Source of the DNA: CAZYBC01 sp964645645
GTDB lineage: Bacteria; Patescibacteriota; Microgenomatia; UBA1400; PJMF01
DNA: 64,000 bases
Direction of reading: 5' to 3'
Assembly: GCA_964645645.1 (NCBI GenBank)
Contig: CAZYBC010000004.1
Coordinates: forward strand, 1-64,000
The translations under genes were made by a program, and so were the position numbers. The notes beneath the pieces are model-generated. The model had not been told where the DNA came from. It did no database searches and worked only from the letters and a program-made list of their open reading frames with translations. This document shows positions 34,808-44,970 of the stretch, one piece after another; the stretch's first letter is position 1; the number at the start of each line of letters is the position of its first letter.

Positions 34808-34821
34808 ATCAGGTTACCTTT

Positions 34822-37017
34822 ATGCCATTTCAATTAGTTTCACCCTTCCAACCCACCGGCGATCAACCTCAAGCTATTGAGGCATTGACTGCTAAAATTC
34901 AAGCCGGTAATCGCCACCAAACTTTGTTAGGTGTTACTGGGTCGGGGAAGACTTTTACCATGGCAAATATTATTGCAAAGACGCAAAAGCCAACTTTAAT
35001 TATTGCTCATAATAAAACTTTGGCTGCTCAGCTTTATCAGGAATTCCGCGATTTTTTCCCCAATAATGCCGTTAGCTATTTTGTCTCTTACTACGATTAT
35101 TATCAGCCAGAAGCTTACATTCCCACCACTGATACTTATATCGAAAAAGAGGCCCAGATTAATGATGAAATTGATAAGCTACGTTTAGCTAGTACAACCA
35201 ATTTAATGACCCGCGACGATGTGATTATCATTGCCAGTGTGTCCTGTATTTATAACCTTGGTTCACCGGTTGAATATGGTCAATACATGATGGAATTGAT
35301 TGAAGGGGAAATTATCGCTCGTGAGAGTTTACTAATTCAACTAAGTAATATGCAATACGAACGCTCCAGCGCTGAATTACGCCGTGGGACTTATCGTTTG
35401 AGAGGGGACACGATTCAAATTTGGCCTGCTTATCAAGATACAGCCCTCAATCTTGACACTTTAGCCAATCAAATTGTCAGTATTGATGAAATTGATCCAA
35501 TTTCTGGTCAAATTACTCCGGACAGTCGGGCTTTTCAAGCCCAAACCGGTCATCTCAAACGTTATGTTTTATATCCAGCTAAACATTATCTTATTAATCC
35601 CAAAAACCAGGCTGATTCCATTAAAGAAATTGAGCAAGATTTGATTGATCGGGTAGCTCAACTTACCCAAGCTGGTAAAACCCTTGAGGCTTACCGCTTA
35701 AAACAAAAAGTTAGTTATGACTTAGAAATGATTAAAGAATTTGGTTTTGTGAATGGCATTGAAAACTATTCACGCTATTTTGACGGCCGAGAGCCAGGAT
35801 CCGCCCCTTTTACTTTGCTGGAATATTTCCGCGAAAACCGCCGCCGCTTTGGCAAAACTGCTGATGGTCAAGCAGACACTTTCTTAACCATTATTGATGA
35901 AAGCCATATCAGTGTGCCGCAAATTCGGGGTATGTATAACGGCGACCAAGCCCGCAAAAAAACCCTGATTGATTACGGTTTCCGCTTGCCCAGTGCTTTG
36001 GATAACCGCCCGTTACAATTTCAAGAATTTTTAGCTAATAATGATCAATTTTTATATGTCAGCGCCACCCCCAATGATTGGGAGGTTCAGCAGAGTGGAG
36101 GAGAAGAGCAAATTGTAGAACAACTCATTCGTCCCACAGGCTTGCTAGATCCACAATTAGAAGTCCGCTCCAGTAAAAATCAAATTGAAGATTTAGTTTG
36201 GGAAGTAGTTTTGCGCAAACAACGTGGCCAACGGGCTATCGTCACCACCTTAACTAAAAAAATGGCTGAGGTTTTAACTGACTATCTGAATGACGAACAA
36301 AAAATTAAAAAATTAATCGCCCATCACCTAAAAAATAATCCAGAATTATCCGCTGATAATTTAGCTCTACCCAAAGTCGCTTATCTACACTCTGATGTTG
36401 AAACCTTAGAACGCTCTGATATTTTAACTTCATTGCGTAAAGGTGAATATGACGTGGTGGTTGGGATTAACTTGCTGCGTGAAGGTTTAGATTTACCAGA
36501 AGTCACTTTAGTAGCAATTTTAGACGCTGATAAAGAAGGATTTTTGCGCAGCGCCACTTCTTTGATTCAAACCATCGGCCGGGCCGCTCGTCATGATCAA
36601 GGCATGGCCATTCTTTATGCAGAAAAAATTACCAGATCAATGCAAATTGCTATTGATGAGACCAAACGCAGACGACAAATTCAACTCGAATATAACCAAG
36701 AACATGGCATTACGCCGGCCACGATTATTAAACCAATCCGAGACCGAATGGTAGAGAAAAAAGAAGACAATGACTATGAAACCATTGGCCAAAATTCATC
36801 AGCTAAGTCTGCCAACAAAAAACCCAAGAAACCATTGTTAGTTTATCTATCTAAAAAAGAAGCTGTTGATCTAAATAATTTTGATCCCACTAGTTTTACC
36901 CCAGGAGAAAAAAATCGGCTGGCTAAACTGTTGAAAACCAAAATGCACCAAGCCGCTGATGATTTAGATTTTGAACTAGCGGCAATTATTAGGGATAGCT
37001 TAAGCAAAATAGAATAG
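34822..37017 (+). CDS. uvrB: Excinuclease ABC subunit B
   Basis: 731 residues, slightly longer than the usual 660-680. It has 'PTGDQPQAIEAL', Walker A GVTGSGKT, the beta-hairpin region 'FVSYYDYYQPEAYIPTTDTYIEK', 'TIIDESH', 'LYVSATPNDWE', 'GINLLREGLDLPEVTLVAILDADKEGFLRS', 'QTIGRAARH', and a C-terminal UVR domain ('HQAADDLDFELAAIIRDSL') that contacts UvrC. It is the damage-verifying helicase of nucleotide excision repair. uvrA (50593) and uvrC (55603) are on the same strand within 20 kb. Confidence 0.98.
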   Translation: MPFQLVSPFQPTGDQPQAIEALTAKIQAGNRHQTLLGVTGSGKTFTMANIIAKTQKPTLIIAHNKTLAAQLYQEFRDFFPNNAVSYFVSYYDYYQPEAYIPTTDTYIEKEAQINDEIDKLRLASTTNLMTRDDVIIIASVSCIYNLGSPVEYGQYMMELIEGEIIARESLLIQLSNMQYERSSAELRRGTYRLRGDTIQIWPAYQDTALNLDTLANQIVSIDEIDPISGQITPDSRAFQAQTGHLKRYVLYPAKHYLINPKNQADSIKEIEQDLIDRVAQLTQAGKTLEAYRLKQKVSYDLEMIKEFGFVNGIENYSRYFDGREPGSAPFTLLEYFRENRRRFGKTADGQADTFLTIIDESHISVPQIRGMYNGDQARKKTLIDYGFRLPSALDNRPLQFQEFLANNDQFLYVSATPNDWEVQQSGGEEQIVEQLIRPTGLLDPQLEVRSSKNQIEDLVWEVVLRKQRGQRAIVTTLTKKMAEVLTDYLNDEQKIKKLIAHHLKNNPELSADNLALPKVAYLHSDVETLERSDILTSLRKGEYDVVVGINLLREGLDLPEVTLVAILDADKEGFLRSATSLIQTIGRAARHDQGMAILYAEKITRSMQIAIDETKRRRQIQLEYNQEHGITPATIIKPIRDRMVEKKEDNDYETIGQNSSAKSANKKPKKPLLVYLSKKEAVDLNNFDPTSFTPGEKNRLAKLLKTKMHQAADDLDFELAAIIRDSLSKIE

Positions 37018-37029
37018 TACAATATTGAT

Positions 37030-37230
37030 ATGTATAATTGGAACATAGACACTACTAAATTAAAGAAAAATCCTGATGAATACGCTAAATTTATTTTAGA
37101 ACAAAGAATTAATTTTGGACTAAATGGTAAAAAACTTTCATTAAAAAACCTTAAAAAATACTGGAACGAGTTAGATATTGATTTGGCAAAAAAAAATTAT
37201 TTACAAAAAATTATATGGCCTCAATCTTAA
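37030..37230 (+). CDS. Small protein paired with AbiEii-like gene
   Basis: A 66-residue charged protein ('DEYAKFILEQRINFGLNGKKLSLKNLKKYWNELDIDLAKKNYLQKI'). It starts 12 bases after uvrB and overlaps the following nucleotidyltransferase gene by 16 bases. Size and order fit a small antitoxin or accessory partner, but it lacks the winged-helix form of AbiEi. I do not recognise it. Confidence 0.55.
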   Translation: MYNWNIDTTKLKKNPDEYAKFILEQRINFGLNGKKLSLKNLKKYWNELDIDLAKKNYLQKIIWPQS

Positions 37231-37871
37231 CTAAACAACAAAAATTAGCTTTAAAACTTATTGCACAAACGCAACTTGCTTCATTTTTTTATTTTTCTGG
37301 TGGAACAGCTTTAGCACATTATTATTTACGACATCGCAAATCAGAAGATTTAGATTTTTTTTGCGAAAATGAATTTGATCCACAACAAATTACGATCATT
37401 TTAAAAAGTATTCAAAATAAACTCAAGTTTAATGAATTTGATTTTCAAAATAGTTTTAACCGAAATTTATATTTTTTAAAATTTGATGATAATTATGTTT
37501 TAAAACTTGAATTTACTTATTATCCTTTTCAACAAATTGAAAAACCTTCAAAAAAAGATAATTTATTAATAGATAGTCCAATTGACATCGCTACTAACAA
37601 ATTATTCACCATTGTCCAAAAACCCAGAGGTAGAGATTATTATGATTTGTATTATTTAATTGATAAATATGGCTACCAAATTGAAGATTTACGCATGAAA
37701 GCTAAGATTAAATTTGATTGGCATATTGATCCATTACAATTAGCTTCTAGGTTAAATGAAGTTGACCTAAAATTAGATGATCCAATTCTTTTAAAAAAAA
37801 TCAATAAGAAAAAATTGATTAATTTTTTTCAAAATGAAGCCATAAAATTAAGCAAAAAAATTTTAGATTGA
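37215..37871 (+). CDS. AbiEii-like nucleotidyltransferase
   Basis: 218 residues with the nucleotidyltransferase signature 'FYFSGGTALAHYYLRHRKSEDLDFF' (GG-x-A-L and D-x-D) and the later 'KLFTIVQKPRGRDYYDLYYLIDKYG', both typical of the AbiEii/AbiGii (MenT-like) toxin family. Such enzymes inactivate tRNA or other targets by nucleotide transfer. It is coupled to the 66-aa ORF. It is the first of three such genes in the window; the other two have AbiEi-like partners. Confidence 0.8.
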   Translation: MASILTKQQKLALKLIAQTQLASFFYFSGGTALAHYYLRHRKSEDLDFFCENEFDPQQITIILKSIQNKLKFNEFDFQNSFNRNLYFLKFDDNYVLKLEFTYYPFQQIEKPSKKDNLLIDSPIDIATNKLFTIVQKPRGRDYYDLYYLIDKYGYQIEDLRMKAKIKFDWHIDPLQLASRLNEVDLKLDDPILLKKINKKKLINFFQNEAIKLSKKILD

Positions 37872-37901
37872 GATAATTTTTACACCACCTTTTTTATTTA
37901 C

Positions 37902-38025
37902 TTTGCCATTCCGCCTGCGGCGTATTTAATTAGGAAATTAGTAATACACTTTGTAAACCATTCAAACGAAGCTTGTTGCGTTTAATTAAGCTGTTGATGT
38001 AAACCATTCCACCTGTGGTGTGTTT
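37902..38025. repeat. Cluster of three REP-like palindromes (E1-E3)
   Basis: Copies lie at 37902-37927, 37954-37983 (diverged) and 38000-38025, on the opposite strand to copies A-D. E3 is followed at 38022-38044 by the 23-base sequence that forms the right arm of copy A. Its left arm lacks about 10 bases, so the long stem is lost here. The cluster lies directly behind the second ABC permease gene, matching the first operon. Confidence 0.8.
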
Positions 38026-38047
38026 ACAAAGCCTATGATCAATAGAC

Positions 38048-40069
38048 CTATTCATATCTCAACGCATTTAATGCTGAAATTTTGGTGGCTCTTTTAGCAG
38101 GATAATGACCAGTTAAAATTCCCACAATGGTTGATAAAAACATTACAGAAATAACAAAAGTAAAAGGAATTACTGAGACATCAACTAAACCAACTCCCTT
38201 TACCACAGCTACACTGGATAAAGCCAAACTCAATAATTTTCCTGCGCTATAACCAATCATCAATCCCAATAAGCCCCCATAAAAACCCATAATCATCGAT
38301 TCGGTTAAAAATAATTCTTTTACTTCTGCAGATTTCATGCCCATTGCTTTCATCAAACCTACTTCACGGGTTCTCTCTAATAAAGACACCGTTAAAGTAT
38401 TAAACATCCCCAAAGTAGCAACTGCTAAAGCCACCATCCCCACTATCCCTAAAACTAATCTAAAAGTAGCAAACAAATTATTAATCTGAGCAACTGTATC
38501 AACTACTGAAACTGTCCCATAACCCATTGATTCAATCGCCGATCTAACATTAGCCAACTGATTTTTTTCTTTGACAATAATTTTAATTTGAGACATGCGA
38601 TTAATGCCCAAAGACCTCAATTCCACAAAAGGAACATAAACTACAGGCGTATCTTCTTCTGGAGTAACTCCTACAATTTTGTAAGTGGTGGGGGCAGATT
38701 CAATTCTTTCTGTTTCTCCCTCAACCAAATTACCAATTGCCACAAAAGTTAAAGTGATTTCTTGACCGACAGCTTGATTTTCAGCTAAACCGATGACATT
38801 TAACACTGCTTTGTTAACTACTGCTTCTCGTAAAGAATTTTTATTGAGCTCTACAACCTTAATTTTGTTATTTATGGGCATATTAGCCGAACTACTAGCC
38901 AAATTAACAATTGGCAAAGTGCCATCAGCTTTAGTAACGCCTAACACTTTGGCTGACTCATTGACTGTAATTGGAGAAAGCCAAGCCGTATAACCCTCTT
39001 TTATTAATTGTTTGCCAGCTTCATCTCTAAGAGGAATATATTGCCCATCTTCACAATCTTGGTCAACCACGGCTAAAGCATTTACCTCGGTTTTTTCTGC
39101 CTCAGTTTTAACGCAAGTTTGATTTTTCCACAAAGTAAATTCTGCCTTAATCCAAAAAGCAGTGTTTGTTGGTAAACTATCTTCTGGACCAGCATAATCG
39201 GCATAATGATCACCTAAAACTTGACTGCCATTTTGAGTCTCAGCTACTTTTTTAGTGTAACCTAATACCGAACTTTGAGTAGAGGATTCACTACGCACTC
39301 TCAGCCACTCACCCTCTTTAATACTAAAAGTTAAAAGCTCAGCGCTATCACTAGCTTGCTGAGTTTGACCAGTAATATCAGTAGTAATAATCTTGCTTGA
39401 TTTTGGTGAAGTAGAACTAACTAAATCATCACTCACAAAAATTTGGCCGTGAATGGGCTGAATAGCTGAGCTTTTTAAATAATCGGTGGTAACTCCATAA
39501 ACTGCTAAATCTGAAACAGAATTTTGATAAGAAATTTTACCAACAACACTGATTAAGGGGAGTGTAGCCTTAATTTGTGGCATATCTTTTAAACTAGCCA
39601 GCAATGATTCATTTAAAGCAGTTTCTTCACTTAACCCAGGTAAAATTTCTGCTTGTTCAAGCTCTTCCAACCGAGCCACTCGTGAAGTAACTAAATTTTC
39701 TAAACCATAACCAACTGAGACTAAAAAAACAATAAAAGCAATACTAATGGCCATCCCGCCAATCGTGACCATGGTTCTGGTTTTTTTAACCTGCATATTG
39801 CGGAATGACAATTCAATTAAATAAGATCGGCTTAAAGTTTTTTGCTGATTTTTTTCTAAAAAATCCAAAGTTTTTTCATAAAATTTATCAAATTGACCGG
39901 CCAAAGAGAGAACAGGTTTTAACCAAAAATAATCTTTTTTAATAGCTAATAAAAGATTAAAAACAATCTTAAGAGAATATAAAACCACCATTAACATAAA
40001 GCTGGCAAGATTTTTAAATCTAAATAACAACATCTTTAACCAGTTGTTTATTTTTTTCCAAATGATCAT
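38048..40069 (-). CDS. MacB/FtsX-type ABC permease with SH3-like insertion (second copy)
   Basis: 673 residues, colinear with the permease at 8591-10597. A membrane segment at about 105-130 ('VTIGGMAISIAFIVFLVSVGYGLENLVTSRVARLEEL') is followed by an outside domain with SH3-like stretches ('EGEWLRVRSESSTQSSVLGYT', 'TAFWIKAEFTLWK', 'GQYIPLRDEAGKQLIKEGYTAWL'). Three C-terminal helices carry 'ERTREVGLMKAMGMKS'. It ends NALRYE-TAG. It overlaps the ATPase gene by 4 bases. It probably exports or assembles the FN3 surface protein encoded first in the operon. Confidence 0.88.
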   Translation of the reverse strand: MIIWKKINNWLKMLLFRFKNLASFMLMVVLYSLKIVFNLLLAIKKDYFWLKPVLSLAGQFDKFYEKTLDFLEKNQQKTLSRSYLIELSFRNMQVKKTRTMVTIGGMAISIAFIVFLVSVGYGLENLVTSRVARLEELEQAEILPGLSEETALNESLLASLKDMPQIKATLPLISVVGKISYQNSVSDLAVYGVTTDYLKSSAIQPIHGQIFVSDDLVSSTSPKSSKIITTDITGQTQQASDSAELLTFSIKEGEWLRVRSESSTQSSVLGYTKKVAETQNGSQVLGDHYADYAGPEDSLPTNTAFWIKAEFTLWKNQTCVKTEAEKTEVNALAVVDQDCEDGQYIPLRDEAGKQLIKEGYTAWLSPITVNESAKVLGVTKADGTLPIVNLASSSANMPINNKIKVVELNKNSLREAVVNKAVLNVIGLAENQAVGQEITLTFVAIGNLVEGETERIESAPTTYKIVGVTPEEDTPVVYVPFVELRSLGINRMSQIKIIVKEKNQLANVRSAIESMGYGTVSVVDTVAQINNLFATFRLVLGIVGMVALAVATLGMFNTLTVSLLERTREVGLMKAMGMKSAEVKELFLTESMIMGFYGGLLGLMIGYSAGKLLSLALSSVAVVKGVGLVDVSVIPFTFVISVMFLSTIVGILTGHYPAKRATKISALNALRYE

Positions 40070-40848
40070 TGCTGTAATTTTTCTCCTCGTTTTGTATTAT
40101 GAATATTTTTTTTAAAATATTCACTGGGATTTGTAGCTTGAGAAATAATTTTGCCATCAAACATTTCTAAACTCCGAGAAGCATAATCTAAATATTCCAA
40201 ATCGTGAGTCACCATAATCACTGTTTTACCTTGCCGATGTAAATTAGCCAGCAATTTCATCAACTCTTGACCAGATTTAAAATCTAAATTACCAGTTGGC
40301 TCATCCGCAATGATTAAATCTGGATTAGTCACCATCGCTCTAGCTAAAGCCACGCGTTGTTGTTGTCCGCTAGATAACTCTGTAGGGATATAATCTTGCC
40401 AATCGGTCATGCCTACTAAATCTAAAACCGCCAAAGCCTTTACGGCAGCCTCTTTGGCTTTCATGCCGCTTAAACGCAATGGAAACATCACATTTTCTTT
40501 AACCGTTAAAGCTTTTACCCAGTTGGGCTGCTGATAAACCATGCCAATGTAATATTTTCTTAAATCAGATAGGCCATCTTCATCAAGGCTATCATATAAA
40601 GATTGACCTTTAAATAAAACTTTGCCATGAGTAGGTTTTTCCAAGCCCAATAAAATATGCAATAAGGTAGATTTACCACAACCTGATGGCCCAAAAATTA
40701 CTAAAAATTCGCCAGCTTTTACGACTAAATTAATATCCATTAAAATAGGCGTGGCTTGAGCTTTCACAAAAAAAGTTTTATCTATATTAATCGCTTCAAG
40801 CACAGGGCGATTAGATTTTGCTGGTAGAGTCTTATTCATTTCAATCAT
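40066..40848 (-). CDS. MacB/LolD-type ABC transporter ATPase (second copy)
   Basis: 260 residues; ATG 40848 and ATG 40839 are both possible, the second giving closer agreement with the paralogue. Walker A GPSGCGKST (53-61), 'YQQPNW', signature 'LSSGQQQRVALARA', Walker B 'LIIADEPTGNLD' and 'MVTHDLEYLD' are intact. It lies 3 bases after the surface-protein stop and overlaps the permease, an arrangement identical to the first operon. Confidence 0.92.
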   Translation of the reverse strand: MIEMNKTLPAKSNRPVLEAINIDKTFFVKAQATPILMDINLVVKAGEFLVIFGPSGCGKSTLLHILLGLEKPTHGKVLFKGQSLYDSLDEDGLSDLRKYYIGMVYQQPNWVKALTVKENVMFPLRLSGMKAKEAAVKALAVLDLVGMTDWQDYIPTELSSGQQQRVALARAMVTNPDLIIADEPTGNLDFKSGQELMKLLANLHRQGKTVIMVTHDLEYLDYASRSLEMFDGKIISQATNPSEYFKKNIHNTKRGEKLQQ

Positions 40849-40851
40849 TGA

Positions 40852-43800
40852 TTATTCCTTAATAATTCGCAAAAAACTAAACGCTGAACTTAAATTTTCC
40901 ATCACTAAATCAAAAGCTGAGCGAGTGGCTTTGGGCGCAATCGTAGCCATATCAATACTGAGCGCTTCATTCCCAGCTGCGTCTTTAGAAATAGCTCTTA
41001 AGTGATAAACCTGGCTAGGCGTAAGACCAGAAATAATTACCGAGTGATTAAGAGTTAAATTGCCATCTTCTTGAGTTTTTTGACCATAACTTGTCCCAGT
41101 GCCTTCTCCATATTCTACTTGGGTAGTAGCTGGCTCATCAGTCGTCCAAGAGACTACCAGTTGAGCTTTTACTTGACCAGCCGCAAAACCAACTGGCGGA
41201 ATAGTGCCACCAATTACTTTCAACCCAATAATTTGTGATGGTCGAGTATCAGTAGCCGTCGTAAACACAAAAGTATCAGAAGAAGCTTCATTGCCAGCTT
41301 TATCCAAGCCTTTTACTAGTAGATTATATTGTTGAGAAGGCAAAAAGCCAGAAATAGTCATCTCTCGATTACCAGCCAACAACTCCACATCAACTTGATC
41401 TTTAGCCAGACTGGGTTGACCAACTGGATAATAGCTAACAATTGCTGAAGTCGGCGTATTGACTGTCCAACTAACTAAAATGGTAGTTTGAGAAGTGCCG
41501 GCTACTTCTTGCAAACTCACATTCGTAATCCTTGGTCTAGGCATGGTAGTAAAAGTTAAAGCCTGACCTTCATACTCATAACCTTCGCTATCAAAAGTAT
41601 TAATTTTGTAATAATAAGTAGTGCCATCTTCCAGACCAGATAACTCAGTGGTCACTATATTAGCCGTGGTAGAAGTAGCCACCTCTTTTAAACCACCAAA
41701 GGCCGTACTTTTACCATAATAAATTTTAACGCTACTTGCTCCACTAACAGTATATTTAATGATGGCACTGCTTAGGCCAATTTGAGTAGCTTGAGGATCT
41801 GTGACTGAAGGCGCCGCTTGAGTGGTAAAACGCTTTTCACTACTTGTACCAGTGTTACCGTCTTCATCAGTCCACTTCACTTTATAATAATAGACTGTAC
41901 CTGGAGACAAATTAGTTAAATTAATAGTGTGGTCAGTCACTTGAGAAGCATTAGATGGTTCTTCGGTAAAATAACTTCCTGAACTAGTGCCAAAAGACAC
42001 TTTAGAATCACTGTTTCTACTAGTTGTCCAAACAATTTTAGCTTTTCTGGTAGTCACCGAGCTTTCACTGGGGCCAGAAGTTAAACTAGCCGCCTCAGTA
42101 TAAGTGCCTTTGGGAGTAAGAGTAACCGCATTGGTATAGGAAGGACTAGCCGTTGATTCGCTAGAAGTATCACTTGTGCCAATCCGCCAATAATACTGCC
42201 TTGATTCGCCAACAGTATCCACATAAGCTGTCCCGCTGGTGGTAGTAACAGTAGTCCAAATAGAACCATCGGTTGACCTTTGCACTGTATAGGTTAAGGT
42301 ACCAGTGCCTTGGTAAGTAGGATGATTCCAAGCTAAAGAAGCCCGCCATAAAGAAGCAGATTTAATTGATGCATCAGCCACACTTAAATCTTTGGCTGGA
42401 TCTGGCATAGTAGAGTTTAAAGTAAAAGTGCCAGCAATATAGTTACTAGGAGAATAGTTATCTCCGTCATCCACCGCCACTACTCGCACGGTATTGCTCC
42501 CTTTTTGCACGCCAGCTAATTCGCTAGCTGATAAACTGGTGCCAGTAATAGGGATATAAGTGGCTGAATTAGAAGTTAAAGTGCTCAAAGTTGAAGGCGG
42601 AGTAGTATTAATCATGTAGTAATAACTAGCAATCGTTTGCCCATCCGCCGGCGTAGCCGCTGGCCAGGAAAGAGCAAAAGAATTGCTCGTGCTAGTGGTT
42701 GGCGTAATCGTCACCACTGCATCACCAGCAAAAACTGGAGCATCTCCTCCATAAGCCAAATTCCCAGTTCTATAAGTAGAAGGGGAAGAAACATTGCCAG
42801 CTAAATCAACCGTTCTAAAAGAAATAATATTATCACCAATCACTAAATAATCACCATCACGAGCTTGAGTTAAATAAAGCGGTTGCTCATAAGCAGCGGG
42901 GATATAAGAAATGCCCAATAAAGCATGCGTGCTGGTGCCAAGCCAATCACCACTATTATTAAGCATGTATTGCCACCCCAAAACTGCCGAGTGGACATCA
43001 CTACTAGCTGCACTGCCACTGGTAGGCCAAGAAAAATTCATGTCCACAATGTTATTAAATGTTCCAGAAGCAGGATTAATATAGGACACATTAGTCGGCG
43101 CAGTATTATCAAAAATAAAACTAAAAGTGGCCATACTGGTGTTATAAGTATTACCAGCATTATCAATGGCTTTAATATTCAAATGATAAGTGGTGCCATT
43201 CACAAAACTACTGGATAAATAATCACCAGCAGATAAATCTAAAACCTCACTAGCCACAATAAACATACAATCAGTGCCAAGCGTAGAAACTGGAGAATTG
43301 GTGAGCAGGCCCGCGGTACCAGATTGCGTTAAATGATTGCCAGGATCAGCACTAGCTGAAGTACCAAGATACAAACAATAACCTTTTAAGTCTGATCCAC
43401 CCACATTATCAGCCCCAGCACTCCAGGTAAAATAAGGTTCAGTACTATTAGAATAACCAGCCTCTGGAATAGTGTGGCCAGCCACGGCTGACTTCATCAC
43501 AATGGCGGAGGCATTAGTGGCAGGCTCAGTAATATCAGTGCTGTAGTCAGCAATACTCACCCCAGGGCTAGTAAAATTTAACCAGCCCACATCTTCACTA
43601 AAAGCATAACCACTTAAAGTGCCAGTACTCAGGTTAATCGTTACCGCACTATTGTAATTGCTGAAATCAATATAAGCGCCAGTTGCTACCACTAAGGCTT
43701 TACCAGCTAAAATCCCGGTATCTGGATCATAAGTGACTGGCCCTTGCGGATTATCAGTTTCACCAAAAGCCACCCAACCCACATCTTCACTAAACACATA

Positions 43801-44019
43801 GCCCTCAAAATTGTGGGCAATCATATTAATCCGGACATTAGAATTGTAATTATCAAAATCTAAAAAAACACTAGTGTTTGCTGCTACGGCCTTACCAGAG
43901 ATAGCAAAGCTAGAAGCATAAACCAAAGGATGAAAACTTTTTAGCACTAAAAGACCAGCCAGCACTAAACTAACTAACGGCAAAAACTTCTTGGCAGAGT
44001 TTAGCTTAAACTTTAACAC
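40852..44019 (-). CDS. Large FN3/Ig-like surface protein (client of second ABC operon)
   Basis: 1055 residues. Signal/anchor at about 12-36 ends near VYASS. Two copies of a 'GYxFSEDVGWxxF' module (about 40-165) are followed by Ig-like segments ('FDNTAPTNVSYINPAS') and at least four FN3-like domains ('LTSGPSESSVTTRKAKIVWTTSR', 'LTNLSPGTVYYYKVKW'), nearly the same as those in the 1997-aa protein. The C-terminus 'SAFDLVMENLSSAFSFLRIIKE' matches the end of that protein (DLVxxNLxxxFxFLR). There is no sortase motif. The LamG and propeller parts are absent. First gene of a three-gene operon. Confidence 0.82.
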   Translation of the reverse strand: MLKFKLNSAKKFLPLVSLVLAGLLVLKSFHPLVYASSFAISGKAVAANTSVFLDFDNYNSNVRINMIAHNFEGYVFSEDVGWVAFGETDNPQGPVTYDPDTGILAGKALVVATGAYIDFSNYNSAVTINLSTGTLSGYAFSEDVGWLNFTSPGVSIADYSTDITEPATNASAIVMKSAVAGHTIPEAGYSNSTEPYFTWSAGADNVGGSDLKGYCLYLGTSASADPGNHLTQSGTAGLLTNSPVSTLGTDCMFIVASEVLDLSAGDYLSSSFVNGTTYHLNIKAIDNAGNTYNTSMATFSFIFDNTAPTNVSYINPASGTFNNIVDMNFSWPTSGSAASSDVHSAVLGWQYMLNNSGDWLGTSTHALLGISYIPAAYEQPLYLTQARDGDYLVIGDNIISFRTVDLAGNVSSPSTYRTGNLAYGGDAPVFAGDAVVTITPTTSTSNSFALSWPAATPADGQTIASYYYMINTTPPSTLSTLTSNSATYIPITGTSLSASELAGVQKGSNTVRVVAVDDGDNYSPSNYIAGTFTLNSTMPDPAKDLSVADASIKSASLWRASLAWNHPTYQGTGTLTYTVQRSTDGSIWTTVTTTSGTAYVDTVGESRQYYWRIGTSDTSSESTASPSYTNAVTLTPKGTYTEAASLTSGPSESSVTTRKAKIVWTTSRNSDSKVSFGTSSGSYFTEEPSNASQVTDHTINLTNLSPGTVYYYKVKWTDEDGNTGTSSEKRFTTQAAPSVTDPQATQIGLSSAIIKYTVSGASSVKIYYGKSTAFGGLKEVATSTTANIVTTELSGLEDGTTYYYKINTFDSEGYEYEGQALTFTTMPRPRITNVSLQEVAGTSQTTILVSWTVNTPTSAIVSYYPVGQPSLAKDQVDVELLAGNREMTISGFLPSQQYNLLVKGLDKAGNEASSDTFVFTTATDTRPSQIIGLKVIGGTIPPVGFAAGQVKAQLVVSWTTDEPATTQVEYGEGTGTSYGQKTQEDGNLTLNHSVIISGLTPSQVYHLRAISKDAAGNEALSIDMATIAPKATRSAFDLVMENLSSAFSFLRIIKE

Positions 44020-44075
44020 TAAGATAAGAATAGCAAAAAAGAGGCTGTGATAGCAAGCTGAAAAACTGTTTTGTT

Positions 44076-44225
44076 TTATCTGGCAATAAAGTCTAAATAA
44101 TTATCTTTATTTATTGTTTGAAAGTGTGAATTTGGATAATTATCTGTCCAAGCTTGTGGTAACTTTGCAGTATTTTTACTTAACTTAAATTCAAAACAAA
44201 CTGAATTAGCGTTAATTCCGCTTGT
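44076..44225 (-). pseudogene. Possible pilin-like gene remnant
   Basis: The minus strand is open from after a TAG (44226-44228) to TAA (44076-44078), reading 'SGINANSVCFEFKLSKNTAKL' then 'PQAWTDNYPNSHF ...'. No start codon fits. The pattern resembles the C-terminal tail of CPR pseudopilin-like proteins, so it may be a remnant. The rest of 44020-44271 has no gene; a degenerate palindrome (AAATAGC ... GCTATTT) lies at about 44235-44268. Confidence 0.3.
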
Positions 44226-44271
44226 CTATGATCCGAAATAGCGCCAATTCCGCTTATGGAGCTATTTAAAA

Positions 44272-44970
44272 TTATTTTTCATTGCTTTCTTTTCGCAATT
44301 GCAATAAAGAAATAGTCTCTTCTCGCAACTTAGCTCTAGCCCAATCCTTCTGCCCTTCAGTCAATAATTCACCTGACCCATCCAAAATATTGCGGTTATT
44401 CATTTTTTCTAATTTTTTAATACATTTTTCTACTAACGTATCGAAAGGCATCTCTGCTCGCTGTTCTACAATTTTTTTATTAATTAAAAAACGATTTTTC
44501 AAAAAAAACCAAACATCATAAATGTCTCGGCTAGTTTTGCCCATCCGTTCATACATAGCCATTAATTTATGAGCAAACATATCCTCAGCAACCATCACCA
44601 GCATCGACATCCCAAGATAAGTTTTTATTTCATATTTTGAGCCAAAATGTCTACGATTGATTTCTATCTTAATATTGTGAGCCTTATCTTGATATGAAAG
44701 TAAGCAAAATAAATTATGACGTTTTTTATATGAATCTTTAAGTTGCCCGTATTTTTTCACAATCTCTACCACTCGCTCAAAAACTAAAGCTTCTTTGTCA
44801 TCATCCAATAAATCAAAATCAAGATCAACTGAAAATCGATCTAAGCCATAAAACATTAACAAAGCTGTTCCGCCTTTAAATCCCAAAAAAGGTGAAATAG
44901 TGGTATCAGAATAAATATTTTTCAGAATTTGAAACAAAATAGTTTTATGAATTACAATATCAAATGTCAT
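44272..44970 (-). CDS. AbiEii-like nucleotidyltransferase toxin
   Basis: 232 residues with 'FLGFKGGTALLMFYGLDRFSVDLDFDLL' (GG and D-x-D active-site motifs) and 'MFAHKLMAMYERMGKTSRDIYDVWFFLKN', the second AbiEii motif. It overlaps the AbiEi-like gene by 4 bases. AbiE modules are type IV toxin-antitoxin systems linked to phage abortive infection. It flanks the DGR on the left. Confidence 0.85.
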   Translation of the reverse strand: MTFDIVIHKTILFQILKNIYSDTTISPFLGFKGGTALLMFYGLDRFSVDLDFDLLDDDKEALVFERVVEIVKKYGQLKDSYKKRHNLFCLLSYQDKAHNIKIEINRRHFGSKYEIKTYLGMSMLVMVAEDMFAHKLMAMYERMGKTSRDIYDVWFFLKNRFLINKKIVEQRAEMPFDTLVEKCIKKLEKMNNRNILDGSGELLTEGQKDWARAKLREETISLLQLRKESNEK

